From NCBI GenBank assembly GCA_947474675.1, contig CANJKA010000008.1:1-62735 (forward strand): 62,735 nt of DNA, given 5' to 3'. Shown one piece after another: positions 18,016-26,526 of this stretch. Both the position numbers and the translations under genes were made by a program. The notes under the pieces are model-generated. The model ran no database searches and was not told the DNA's origin. It saw only the letters and a list, made by a program, of their open reading frames with translations. Source of the stretch: Flavobacteriales bacterium (GTDB lineage Bacteria; Bacteroidota; Bacteroidia; Flavobacteriales_D; Crocinitomicaceae). Each line of letters opens with the position of its first letter. Position 1 is the first letter of the stretch.

Positions 18016-18138
18016 TAAGACTGTTGTAAAAGTCATAAATTGAGGCATAATTAAAATTTCACTCCGCAGTTTACATTTGTAAATGAGGAAGTTAAATTTT
18101 TATTATAACGAAGAGTTAGGTGTTTTACAACGGTCTTA
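18016..18138. mobile_element. Candidate MITE-like element, 123 bp
   Basis: Ends are 16-bp inverted repeats with one mismatch (TAAGACTGTTGTAAAA and the complement of TTTTACAACGGTCTTA). TAG lies directly outside each end, compatible with a 3-bp target duplication. No coding frame inside. Only one copy is in the window, so mobility is inferred from end structure alone. Confidence 0.4.
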
Positions 18139-18179
18139 TAGTGCTGAAAATATAAAAATTCGAATAAGAATAGATACTT

Positions 18180-18229
18180 GAAACGCTGTGTTACTGTAAA
18201 TTAAACATTTATTAGTAACACAGCGTTTC
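18180..18229. terminator. Strong hairpin between convergent genes
   Basis: A perfect 16-bp inverted repeat (GAAACGCTGTGTTACT and its complement) with an 18-nt loop. It lies 15 nt after the gpx stop on that strand and 190 nt after the OmpA gene. There is no T-run, so intrinsic termination is uncertain. Confidence 0.45.
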
Positions 18230-18244
18230 TGGTTAAAGTATGAA

Positions 18245-18706
18245 CTAGTGTTTTATCCAATTAACTATTTCAGGATCAATTGGTGATACTCGATGTGCAA
18301 TTTCTTTTACAAAATTTCCATTTTCATCAATAAGAAACTTTTGAAAATTCCATTTAACTTCAGTTCCAGCTTGACTTTGCAACCATTTATAAATAGGATG
18401 GGCGTTTTCGCCTAAAATTCCAACTTTAGACATCATTGGAAAGGTAACTCCATAATTAACCTGGCAAAACGAATGTATTTCAGAATCTGACCCAGGATCT
18501 TGTGCTCCAAAATCATTCGAAGGAAAACCGATTACTGCGAAATTGGAACCTCCAAATTCTTGGTGTAATTCTTCTAATTGAGTAAAATGAGGAGTATATC
18601 CACATTCAGAAGCTGTATTTACAAGTAGAATTTTCTTTCCAGCTAATTCACTGAAATCAAATTCATTTCCTTTTATATCAGTTACTTTGAAATTATATAT
18701 ATTCAT
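18245..18706 (-). CDS. Glutathione peroxidase-family thiol peroxidase
   Basis: 153 residues, a compact GPx without dimerisation loop. The peroxidatic residue is Cys35 in NTASECGYTP, so it is not a selenoprotein. Cys81 in SFCQVNYGVTFP matches the resolving Cys of 2-Cys GPx enzymes that use thioredoxin. The second GPx signature reads FPSNDFGAQDPGS instead of FPCNQF.xQEPG. WNFQKFLI supplies the catalytic Trp. It reduces H2O2 and organic hydroperoxides in the cytoplasm. It sits 23 nt upstream-facing from ccsBA, downstream of it on the same strand, and may be read from the ccsBA transcript. Confidence 0.9.
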   Translation of the reverse strand: MNIYNFKVTDIKGNEFDFSELAGKKILLVNTASECGYTPHFTQLEELHQEFGGSNFAVIGFPSNDFGAQDPGSDSEIHSFCQVNYGVTFPMMSKVGILGENAHPIYKWLQSQAGTEVKWNFQKFLIDENGNFVKEIAHRVSPIDPEIVNWIKH

Positions 18707-18729
18707 CCGTAAATGGAATTAGATAAGTG

Positions 18730-21700
18730 TTATTTTGCTAAACTTTTCTTGTATTTTTTATTTCTCCAAGAAGCAATAATAGTCAACAATGCAAAAACAG
18801 CAATCGTGATTTTTATATCATTCGGAACTGTCCCTAACCCATCTCCTTGTGCGTATGAATGTAAACCTTTCAAATAGAAATTCACTCCGAAATACGTAAA
18901 TAAAATAGATGAATATGCCCAAAAAGTCACAACATTAAATGTGAATTTACCTGCAGCACCTGGAATGTAACGAAGATGTAAAATGATCGCATATACTAAA
19001 ACGGAAACCAAGGCCCATACTTCTTTAGGATCCCATGCCCAATATCTACCCCATGATTCATTCGCCCAAACTCCTCCTAAGAATGTTCCGATCGTTAACA
19101 TGAAAAGTCCTATTGTGATGATCATTTCAGAAACATAACTAATTTCAGTGATGTGGAGAGTAAGTAGTTTTCCATTTTTTTCATTTCTAAAAATATATAG
19201 AAGCATATTCATCAATGCTAAAATACAACCTAAGCCAAGAGGGGCATAACTACCAGTAATAATTGAAACGTGAATTTTTAACCAAAATGATTTCAATACA
19301 GGTTGAATTGGAGTGATTTGAGGATCCATCAAACTCATTTCTGTGACAATCATCATCAATGAAGCTAAAATTGCTGCTCCTGCTAAAATTGCAGGACTTT
19401 TTCTAGCAAAAGCAAAACCTGATAAAACAGTCACCCATCCTATAAAAACAATAGCACCATATCCATTTGTCCAAGGTGCATCACCAGTAATATACCATCT
19501 AAATCCTAACCCGACACCATGGTAAATAAAAGTTAACAACAGACAAACCGATAAGATTTTTGCCAATATTTTAAACGCTTTTTCTGATTTAAAAGTTGGT
19601 TTAACAAAAATCCGAATGAAGAAAATAACCAACATTAAAAACCCAATCGTTAGATAATAGTACAATGATTTATTGAATATTTTCAATTTATTATACTTGA
19701 TCTCAATCGCAACTTTATTTTCAGACGGAACAACTTTTGCCCCTTCAAATCTTTGAAATTCTTTTAATTTTAGTAGAAACTTATCAGCTTTAGAATAATC
19801 ATGTTTATCACAAGCATTATTTAAATTTGATAAGTATTGAAGAGCAAACATAGAAGAAGTTGAATCTGCTTTCATCAAATCCATATTCATTGGAACAAAC
19901 CATGTATTATTCAATTCATTTTTAACAGGAATAATTTTCATATATGTCCATGTAAAGATAGATTGTAGAACTTGATATCTTTCTCCTAATTTGATTATTT
20001 TCTTGTCAAATTCATCTCGTTTAGATTCAGGTTTTTTATGAGCTGCATCGTGCTCTTTAACCCATTTAAACTGACCTTCTTTGTCAGTAATATCTTTAAA
20101 AGATACATATTTACCTAAGTGTAATCTTGTTTGCATTCCTGCCTCTATTGAAACTATTTTCACGCCCATCCAATGTGCAGGATACATATGCATACTCATG
20201 ACAGTTTGAACAGCATTCAAAGTGTCGAAGGTATCTTTTTTATAAATCTTACGAAGTATTTGATCAAAACTTGTATGCAATGGAACAATTCTCCCGTCAA
20301 AATCCTGGACCAATAACGATTCTAAATTTTCAGAATGTTGCTTAGACATTACTTTAAATGCAGTATTTTTAATTGATTGATCTTCCGAATGAGTTGAATG
20401 ATCGTGCTTTTCTCCCTCAACATGTTGATGTCCGTTTTGAGAAAAAGAAGAAAAACTTCCAATTGAAAAAGCAAAAATTACCAAAAACGTTTTCATCAAC
20501 TCTTCTCTCCTACTCTTTGTAGCTTTTAACTTCTCGTTCAAATCATTAAAACGACTTGATCTAACAAACAATGACATTATCATTCCAATTGACATTAACA
20601 AATATCCTAAATAGGTAATATTAGTCCCCCACCAATCGTGATTTACACTCAAACGAGTACCTTCTTCATTTTGAGGTGTATTCGGATTATCTAAGTCATA
20701 AGCTGATTGGAAGAATCGATATCCTCTATAATCCATCACATTGTTCATGAAAATACGCTGTTGATGCGTGTAATTATTAACATCATCGTGTAAAGTAACT
20801 TCACTTGCAAAAGACGATGGCATTTCAGATCCTGGATATTTATCTAATTTAAAATCTCTACATTCGATTGAAAATGGGATATCTATCTTCATGGGCCCGT
20901 ATTCCATTTCGTAGACTAAACCATTAAAACTAAATTTCTCTTGAGTTGGCATTGACCCTGCCCCTCCTTCTAGTTCGACAATTTTAGACGAGTTACCATC
21001 TGATATTTTCAACACCAAAAAAGTTGAACCTTTGTCCTTTTTTAAAGATGGCATTTTAATCATTTTTGCATGTTCTCTCACTTGCTTAAATACAAACTGC
21101 TCTTGACCAACAATGTATAAAGTTGTCGTTAAAAAAGGAACTATAGAATCTTTGGCGATATGAATATATAATTCTTCTGGAATAGGTTTACCTGATTGAC
21201 GTGCTTTTTGCATTTCTGCCATCGGCAAATATTTCATCGGCATCTTAGATGAAACCATGATTTTCCCTTTTTCATTCGTGACATGAACTCCAGGCATAGC
21301 ATCTTTTTTATTAAAAGAAATAGCCATTTGTCCAACCATTAAGAAGCCATTTTCAACCAAAAAGTTCGATTTCATTCCTCCTGAAACAATTTCTAAAGCC
21401 ATCTCTTTGATCGAATCATTCTCTATCAACGTATCTATTAAATTCTTTTGGTAGTCAACATATTCAATAGAAATTGGTGATTTATGATTGGGGAAATTTA
21501 CATTAATGTCAAAATCATTATTTGTAATTTCAGACATTAACATTTTACGACTATCAGTATATTGTTGTTTACCATCGTTAATTTTAAACCATAAATAAGG
21601 GTCCGAAGAATAAATAAAATTAGATCTTTCTCCTTCTGTAATCATCATCATCCCATCATAACTAACATATCTAGTTACCCAAGAACCTATTAAAATAACG

Positions 21701-21957
21701 ATAAACGAAAGATGAAACATTAAAACAGAAATTTTCTCTCTTCTAAACATTCTATGTTCAATGATATTCGCTATCAAACTGATGCACAGATAAGTCAATA
21801 AAACTTCAAACCACCAAGCGTTGTAAATGATTATTCTTGCTGTTTGTGTATCATATAATGATTCTAAAAATGTAGCTGTTGCGATGCTTGATAGGAATAA
21901 AAACAACCCCATTGTCATCATGCGCATTGAGAAGAATATCTTGAAAAACTTGTCCAT
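18730..21957 (-). CDS. Cytochrome c biogenesis protein CcsBA (ResB-CcsA fusion, System II)
   Basis: 1075 residues. Residues 1-480 are ResB-like: four membrane helices around a large periplasmic domain. Residues about 760-1070 are CcsA-like with eight or so helices. The heme-handling segment is WGRYWAWDPKEVWALV, with ligand-type His residues in IYHGVGLGFRW and GLHSYA. System II holds heme in this complex and ligates it to CXXCH apocytochromes outside the inner membrane. The linker carries an internal signal-peptide-like helix (MKTFLVIFAFSIGSFSSFSQ), then a His-rich stretch (HQHVEGEKHDHSTHSEDQ) and a periplasmic domain. Bacteroidota commonly encode this fusion. Confidence 0.92.
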   Translation of the reverse strand: MDKFFKIFFSMRMMTMGLFLFLSSIATATFLESLYDTQTARIIIYNAWWFEVLLTYLCISLIANIIEHRMFRREKISVLMFHLSFIVILIGSWVTRYVSYDGMMMITEGERSNFIYSSDPYLWFKINDGKQQYTDSRKMLMSEITNNDFDINVNFPNHKSPISIEYVDYQKNLIDTLIENDSIKEMALEIVSGGMKSNFLVENGFLMVGQMAISFNKKDAMPGVHVTNEKGKIMVSSKMPMKYLPMAEMQKARQSGKPIPEELYIHIAKDSIVPFLTTTLYIVGQEQFVFKQVREHAKMIKMPSLKKDKGSTFLVLKISDGNSSKIVELEGGAGSMPTQEKFSFNGLVYEMEYGPMKIDIPFSIECRDFKLDKYPGSEMPSSFASEVTLHDDVNNYTHQQRIFMNNVMDYRGYRFFQSAYDLDNPNTPQNEEGTRLSVNHDWWGTNITYLGYLLMSIGMIMSLFVRSSRFNDLNEKLKATKSRREELMKTFLVIFAFSIGSFSSFSQNGHQHVEGEKHDHSTHSEDQSIKNTAFKVMSKQHSENLESLLVQDFDGRIVPLHTSFDQILRKIYKKDTFDTLNAVQTVMSMHMYPAHWMGVKIVSIEAGMQTRLHLGKYVSFKDITDKEGQFKWVKEHDAAHKKPESKRDEFDKKIIKLGERYQVLQSIFTWTYMKIIPVKNELNNTWFVPMNMDLMKADSTSSMFALQYLSNLNNACDKHDYSKADKFLLKLKEFQRFEGAKVVPSENKVAIEIKYNKLKIFNKSLYYYLTIGFLMLVIFFIRIFVKPTFKSEKAFKILAKILSVCLLLTFIYHGVGLGFRWYITGDAPWTNGYGAIVFIGWVTVLSGFAFARKSPAILAGAAILASLMMIVTEMSLMDPQITPIQPVLKSFWLKIHVSIITGSYAPLGLGCILALMNMLLYIFRNEKNGKLLTLHITEISYVSEMIITIGLFMLTIGTFLGGVWANESWGRYWAWDPKEVWALVSVLVYAIILHLRYIPGAAGKFTFNVVTFWAYSSILFTYFGVNFYLKGLHSYAQGDGLGTVPNDIKITIAVFALLTIIASWRNKKYKKSLAK

Positions 21958-22115
21958 TTTTTTTGTTTAATATTGGAATGCAAAAATACGCAATGAGATT
22001 GGAATGGGGATGATTTTTAATGTTTGATTTTTAATGTTTGATTTTGGATGATTGATTTTTGATTTTTTTGGAGATGATTGGGTGTTGGGGATATGTTGGG
22101 GTGTTAGTTTGGGGT

Positions 22116-22143
22116 GTTGGGATAAGGCATGCCTTATCCCAAC
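22116..22143. repeat. 28-bp perfect palindrome downstream of purC
   Basis: A perfect palindrome of 28 bp centred on GCATGC (arms GTTGGGATAAGGCA). It lies 67 nt past the purC stop, in a 253-nt gap of otherwise low-complexity sequence. Between it and purC, TACGTATTTCG recurs four times (22146-22201). On the far side the plus strand is G/T-rich. Could be a REP-like repeat or a terminator without T-run. Confidence 0.6.
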
Positions 22144-22210
22144 GTATCACGTATTTCGTATTACGTATTTCGAAATTCAAATTTCAAATTACGTATTTCG
22201 TACCCCAAAA

Positions 22211-23158
22211 TTATAATTGTTTTAAAAAATTTAAAACGTTCTTTTCAATTCTTGCTGAAATATCTGTGGTATCTGCTTTTTCAAATTTCTTACCTGTGAT
22301 TTTCTCGTATAATTCGATGTAACGATCTGTTACAACTGTTACAAAATCATCTGGCATTACAGGCATTACTTGCCCATCCAATCCTTGAAAATGATTTTCG
22401 ATTAACCATTGACGAACAAATTCTTTTGATAATTGTTTTTGAGGCAATCCTTTTGCTTGTAATTCTGAATATCCGTCCAAAATGAAATATCTTGATGAAT
22501 CAGGTGTGTGAATTTCATCGATCAACATTACTTCTCCGTTTTTAATTCCGAATTCGTATTTTGTATCAACTAAAATTAATCCCATTTTTTCAGCCATTTC
22601 TGTTCCTCTTTGAAATAATGCTCTCGTGTAATTTTCCATCTGAACATATATTTTCTCTGAAACAATGTTTTGACTTAAAATTTCTTCTCTCGATGCATCA
22701 ATATCGTGACCTTCTTCTGCTTTAATTGCTGGAGTAATAATTGGCGTAGGAAATTTATCGTTTTCCTTCATTCCTTCTGGCATTGTAATTCCACATAATA
22801 CTCTTTCACCTAATGCATACTGACGAGCTGAATGTCCTGCTAAATATCCACGGATAACCATTTCAACTCGAACTGGCTCACATGAATGACCAATTGCTAC
22901 ACTTGGATCTGGTGTTCCGATTAACCAATTAGGAACAATGTCTTTCGTTGCATCCAAAAACATGGTGGCAACTTGATTTAAAACTTGTCCTTTATGTGGA
23001 ATTCCTTTCGGTAAAATATGATCAAATGCTGAAATACGATCTGATGCAATCATGACAACAATGTCGTTTTCTAATGTGTATACGTCACGTACTTTTCCGT
23101 GGTATACTGCTGTTTGACCTGGGAAATTGAAATCTGTTTCTGTAATTGAATTGTTCAT
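22211..23158 (-). CDS. purC: Phosphoribosylaminoimidazole-succinocarboxamide synthase
   Basis: 315 residues, the longer form of SAICAR synthase. [26 protein letters not shown] near residue 21 is the ATP-binding N-terminal signature. [17 protein letters not shown] carries the family signature, and [29 protein letters not shown] the second. The enzyme joins CAIR and aspartate with ATP in de novo purine synthesis, in the cytoplasm. No other pur gene is in the window. It follows phoH on the same strand across 126 nt containing a REP-like element and two further palindromes. Confidence 0.96.
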   Translation of the reverse strand: MNNSITETDFNFPGQTAVYHGKVRDVYTLENDIVVMIASDRISAFDHILPKGIPHKGQVLNQVATMFLDATKDIVPNWLIGTPDPSVAIGHSCEPVRVEMVIRGYLAGHSARQYALGERVLCGITMPEGMKENDKFPTPIITPAIKAEEGHDIDASREEILSQNIVSEKIYVQMENYTRALFQRGTEMAEKMGLILVDTKYEFGIKNGEVMLIDEIHTPDSSRYFILDGYSELQAKGLPQKQLSKEFVRQWLIENHFQGLDGQVMPVMPDDFVTVVTDRYIELYEKITGKKFEKADTTDISARIEKNVLNFLKQL

Positions 23159-23176
23159 TTTTTTTGTTTTTTTTTG

Positions 23177-23220
23177 TCACATTGAAATGTGAATTATTTT
23201 GTTTTTTCGATAAATCGAAA
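23177..23220. repeat. Two short perfect palindromes upstream of purC
   Basis: TCACATTGAAATGTGA (23177-23192) and TTTCGATAAATCGAAA (23205-23220), each with 7-bp arms and a 2-nt centre. On the minus strand the first is followed by an A-rich leader running to the purC start. Possible operators or weak hairpins. Confidence 0.4.
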
Positions 23221-23245
23221 TTTTATATATAATGTTCGTTCTTGG

Positions 23246-23288
23246 GGGATGGTCGCGACTTTGAGGGATGGTCGCGACCATCCCCTAC
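23246..23288 (-). repeat. REP-like element: GTAG plus 20-bp palindrome, with a half copy
   Basis: On the minus strand GTAG (23288-23285) runs straight into the perfect palindrome GGGATGGTCGCGACCATCCC (23284-23265). A partial second copy lies at 23259-23246. A GTAG tetranucleotide 5' of a hairpin is the known recognition layout for RAYT enzymes. The TAG of GTAG is also the phoH stop codon. Confidence 0.65.
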
Positions 23289-24226
23289 AGGTCGGCATTT
23301 TCAAATGCCTGTATTATTTTTTTGACCAAACTGTGTCTCAAAACATCGTTTTGATTTAATCTCACAACCCCAATTCCTTCAATTCCATCCAATGCATCTA
23401 ATGCATACGATAATCCTGATTTTTGTTGACGGGGTAAATCTATTTGGGACATATCTCCTGTTATCACAAATTTTGCGGTCATTCCCATTCGGGTTAAAAA
23501 CATTTTCATTTGCATGGTTGTCGCGTTTTGTGCTTCGTCCAAAATTACAAATGCTTTATCCAACGTTCTTCCACGCATAAACGCTAAGGGTGCAATTTCA
23601 ATGACACCGTATTCAATCATCTCAGCTAATTTTTCTCCGGGGATCATGTCACGCAATGCATCGTAAAGAGGCATCATGTATGGATCTAACTTTTCTTTTA
23701 AATCACCTGGTAAAAACCCTAAATTCTCTCCCGCTTCAACGGCTGGACGAGTCAAAACAATGCGTTTAACTTCTTTTGCTTTTAATGCTCGAACCGCTAA
23801 TGCAACTGCTGTATAAGTTTTTCCTGTTCCTGCTGGTCCAACAGCGAAAACCATGTCATTTTCATTCACAGCCTCAACTAATTTTCGCTGATTTTGAGTT
23901 CTTGCTTTGATTTTAGCTCCTCCATTTCCATGAACCAAGGTATCATTTGCCGAATCAGAAACCATTAAAGGTCCTTCTTCTGACATTAATCCTGTAATTT
24001 CATTTTCGGAAAGACTGTTGTACTTAATAAAAAAGTCCATGATTAATTGGAATTTTTTCTCAAATTCATTAACCTCCGAAGAATCGCCGTTGATTGTCAA
24101 CATATTTCCACGGGCAACAACAACCAATTTGGGATAAAAACCTTTGATTTGCTTTAACTTTGAGTTGTTCACTCCGAACAATTCTGCAGGATTAATTCCT
24201 TTTATTTCGATACTTTTTTCTTGCAA
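23285..24226 (-). CDS. phoH: PhoH family ATPase
   Basis: 313 residues. An N-terminal domain of about 100 residues (PKLVVVARGNMLTINGDSSEV, KH-like in many PhoH proteins) precedes the P-loop ATPase. Walker A is GPAGTGKT near residue 134. Walker B is FVILDEAQNATTMQMKMFLTRMG, and sensor I is ITGDMSQIDLP. PhoH proteins are ATPases linked to phosphate starvation and RNA metabolism, with an unsettled exact role. The only start that keeps the conserved N-terminus is TTG at 24226: an in-frame stop lies 8 codons upstream and the first ATG is at residue 41. The stop codon lies in the REP-like element. Confidence 0.93.
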   Translation of the reverse strand: MQEKSIEIKGINPAELFGVNNSKLKQIKGFYPKLVVVARGNMLTINGDSSEVNEFEKKFQLIMDFFIKYNSLSENEITGLMSEEGPLMVSDSANDTLVHGNGGAKIKARTQNQRKLVEAVNENDMVFAVGPAGTGKTYTAVALAVRALKAKEVKRIVLTRPAVEAGENLGFLPGDLKEKLDPYMMPLYDALRDMIPGEKLAEMIEYGVIEIAPLAFMRGRTLDKAFVILDEAQNATTMQMKMFLTRMGMTAKFVITGDMSQIDLPRQQKSGLSYALDALDGIEGIGVVRLNQNDVLRHSLVKKIIQAFENADL

Positions 24227-24329
24227 TTTAAAATTTTTGTTTTCGAATTAACCAAATTTCGTTGGATTAAACTTATTTTTGACGTAAAATTAAAAATAAT
24301 TCGTCAAAACGAGTAAGAAATTTATACAC

Positions 24330-25187
24330 ATGCAAATAATTACGTTAACAACTGACATGGGACTTCACGACCACTATGTGGCATCGCTGAAAGGAACGAT
24401 TCTAACGTTAACGCCAGAAGCACGAATTGTTGATATTTCACATACCGTAAAACCATTTAATATTTCTGAAGCAGCTTATTATATTTCTTCTTGTTTTAGA
24501 GATTTTCCAAAAGGAACAGTCCATGTAATTGGCGTTGACAGTGAACCAATTGTAAATTTTGGAGGAACAGACGGATCATTTCCTTCCATTTTATTATTCG
24601 AAGGACATTATTTTATTGCGAATGACAATGGGTTTTTCGGAGCCTTTATTCAAGAAAATACACCTGAAGGTTTTTGGCAAATTGATGATGTGTTATCAAA
24701 TCCACGATTATTCTTATTTCCTACGAAAAGCATGTTAATTCCTGCTGCTTGTAGAATTTTAAAAGGAGAAGATGTTTCAACATTTGCCTCACCAGCTCCA
24801 AAATTTAAAAAAGCATTTTCTATTACAGCAGTTGTTGAAGTTAATTTAATTAAAGGAAATGTCATTCATATTGATTCGTACGGAAATTTAATCATCAATG
24901 TATCCAGAGAATTATTTGATCGCTTTGGAAAAGACACTCCTTTCACCATTTACTTTAGAAAACGAGATTATTATATCGATCGAATTTCGACAACTTACAA
25001 CGAAGTTTCAGAAGGTGAAAAAGTAGCTATTTTTAATGAAAATAATTTACTTGAAATTGCAATTAATCGAGGTGCTAATGGAAGTGGCGGCGGTGCTGAA
25101 AAATTATTTGGTGTCCATTTAGGGGATGTCATCCGAATCGAATTTACACCACAAGGTTCTAAAACAACAATTGATTCTTTATTCTAA
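24330..25187 (+). CDS. SAM hydroxide adenosyltransferase family protein (DUF62)
   Basis: 285 residues. N-terminal TLTTDMGLHDHYVASLKG corresponds to the family TDFG..D.YVG..KG signature, with Met replacing Phe. IGVDSE, ANDNGFFGAF and the C-terminal GNVIHIDSYGNLIINV match the two-domain fold of fluorinases, chlorinases and SAM hydroxide adenosyltransferases. The common bacterial members hydrolyse S-adenosylmethionine to adenosine and methionine; a halogenase role is unlikely without biosynthetic neighbours. Cytoplasmic. Its stop overlaps the ATG of the ABM gene by one base (TAATG), so the two are translationally coupled. Confidence 0.9.
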   Translation: MQIITLTTDMGLHDHYVASLKGTILTLTPEARIVDISHTVKPFNISEAAYYISSCFRDFPKGTVHVIGVDSEPIVNFGGTDGSFPSILLFEGHYFIANDNGFFGAFIQENTPEGFWQIDDVLSNPRLFLFPTKSMLIPAACRILKGEDVSTFASPAPKFKKAFSITAVVEVNLIKGNVIHIDSYGNLIINVSRELFDRFGKDTPFTIYFRKRDYYIDRISTTYNEVSEGEKVAIFNENNLLEIAINRGANGSGGGAEKLFGVHLGDVIRIEFTPQGSKTTIDSLF

Positions 25188-25495
25188 TGATAACACGAAT
25201 CGTAAAACTTCATTTTCAAGAAGATAAAATAGAAGATTTCTTAACTTTTTTCGAAACAATTAAACACAACGTCAATACATTTGAAGGTTGTCAAGGTATG
25301 AAATTGTTGCGGGATCTGCACACACCAACGATTGTTATGACTTATAGTCACTGGGAGAATGAACAAGCCTTAGAGAATTACCGATTATCAGAAACATTTG
25401 GCATTATTTGGCCGAAGATTAAACCTTGGTTTGCAGAAAAACCAGAAGCTTGGTCGGTTGATGCGGTGTTTGATGGGTTTTCTTCTAGACTTTAG
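25187..25495 (+). CDS. Antibiotic biosynthesis monooxygenase (ABM) domain protein
   Basis: 102 residues, one ferredoxin-like ABM domain. MITRIVKLHFQEDKIEDFLTFF opens it, and VMTYSHWENEQALENYR carries the usual W.....L..Y pattern. The family includes heme-degrading and quinol monooxygenases and many proteins of unknown role. The one-base overlap with the SAM-hydrolase gene is the only functional clue. The stop codon lies in a TAGAC-type repeat (25484-25518), so the repeat's insertion or growth may have set the present C-terminus. Confidence 0.85.
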   Translation: MITRIVKLHFQEDKIEDFLTFFETIKHNVNTFEGCQGMKLLRDLHTPTIVMTYSHWENEQALENYRLSETFGIIWPKIKPWFAEKPEAWSVDAVFDGFSSRL

Positions 25496-25518
25496 ATTTT
25501 AGACGATAGACATTAGAC
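25484..25518. repeat. Dispersed TAGAC-type repeat overlapping a stop codon
   Basis: Reads TCTAGACTTTAGATTTTAGA, then CGATAGACATTAGAC. The TAG stop of the ABM gene (25493-25495) lies inside it. Confidence 0.55.
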
Positions 25519-25556
25519 AAGAAAAATACACGCAATATTTCTAAACACCTTTTATA

Positions 25557-26522
25557 ATGAAAAAATTGATTCTTACACTTTCAATTGTAATAATCACTTT
25601 GATTGCAATAATTATTGCAGGCAACAATTCTTATTCAAATTGGGAAATAAAAAACAACAATAAGACTGAAATTTCATGGGTTCAATTTGAATGGACTAAC
25701 GAAATAATAAGCGGAAAATATTTTGAAAAAACTTCAATAAATGTACCTTGCAAAATAGAAGGTTATAAAACCATTTTTACTTTTCAACTTGATATTGGTG
25801 CGGAATATACTGGGATTTATGAAAACACTTTTAGAAGTTTAGATATATTAAATCAAATTTCTGAAAATAAACTAAAAAAACTAAAATCACCTTTACAATT
25901 TTGGAACACCGATAAATTCATCAATAATTTTGATTTACAATTTGGAAAGTATTCAGTACTTAACAAAATTGGTTTTGTTTATGAAAATCATGGTGAAAAA
26001 TTAATTAAAGTAAACAAAAATGACACGATTCATTTAGGTACTATTGGTCGTGATTTGTTTAAAAACAAAGTTTTGATAATTGATTATCCAAATGAGCGAT
26101 TTGCTATAAGTGATAAAATCCCTGAAGAATACAATCGAAATTTAACAGATATAGAAATTGATCCCACAGGAAGAATAATTCTACCAATGAAAATCAGAAA
26201 TCAAAATTATAAAATCACATTTGATACTGGTTCAAGTATTTTTCCAATTATCACTGAAGCTAAAAACATTTCAAAATTTTCTTCTTTACCCGATATTGAT
26301 ACTATAACAATCTCATCCTGGGGTAAAAAACATGATGTTACTGGAAAATTAATAACTGACACTTTTAAGATCGCAGGACAAAAATATTGCAATGTAAAAG
26401 TTTATGCAAATCATAGCGGACTTGGTATAGATGATTTAACAGATGGCATGACTGGTAATGCATTATATTGGGATAAGACAATCTTAATTGATTTCAAAAA
26501 TAAAAAAATGGGCATATATTAA
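25557..26522 (+). CDS. Membrane-anchored aspartic-protease-like protein
   Basis: 321 residues. An N-terminal hydrophobic helix (LILTLSIVIITLIAIIIAG, residues 3-21) is a signal anchor or signal peptide. Two motifs sit about 145 residues apart: FQLDIGAEYTGIYE near residue 80 and ITFDTGSSIFPI near 222. That spacing suits a two-lobed pepsin-type fold; the second is a proper DTGS, while the first is DIGA. Retropepsin-like proteins have only one such motif. Whether the changed first lobe is active is unknown. TAGAC repeats flank it on both sides. No neighbour suggests a substrate. Confidence 0.65.
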   Translation: MKKLILTLSIVIITLIAIIIAGNNSYSNWEIKNNNKTEISWVQFEWTNEIISGKYFEKTSINVPCKIEGYKTIFTFQLDIGAEYTGIYENTFRSLDILNQISENKLKKLKSPLQFWNTDKFINNFDLQFGKYSVLNKIGFVYENHGEKLIKVNKNDTIHLGTIGRDLFKNKVLIIDYPNERFAISDKIPEEYNRNLTDIEIDPTGRIILPMKIRNQNYKITFDTGSSIFPIITEAKNISKFSSLPDIDTITISSWGKKHDVTGKLITDTFKIAGQKYCNVKVYANHSGLGIDDLTDGMTGNALYWDKTILIDFKNKKMGIY

Positions 26523-26526
26523 AGCT

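Noticed and set aside
24330..25187. SAM-dependent halogenase of a natural-product cluster
   Set aside because: No biosynthetic genes nearby; the family's common member is a SAM hydrolase, and the ABM neighbour alone is not evidence for antibiotic synthesis.
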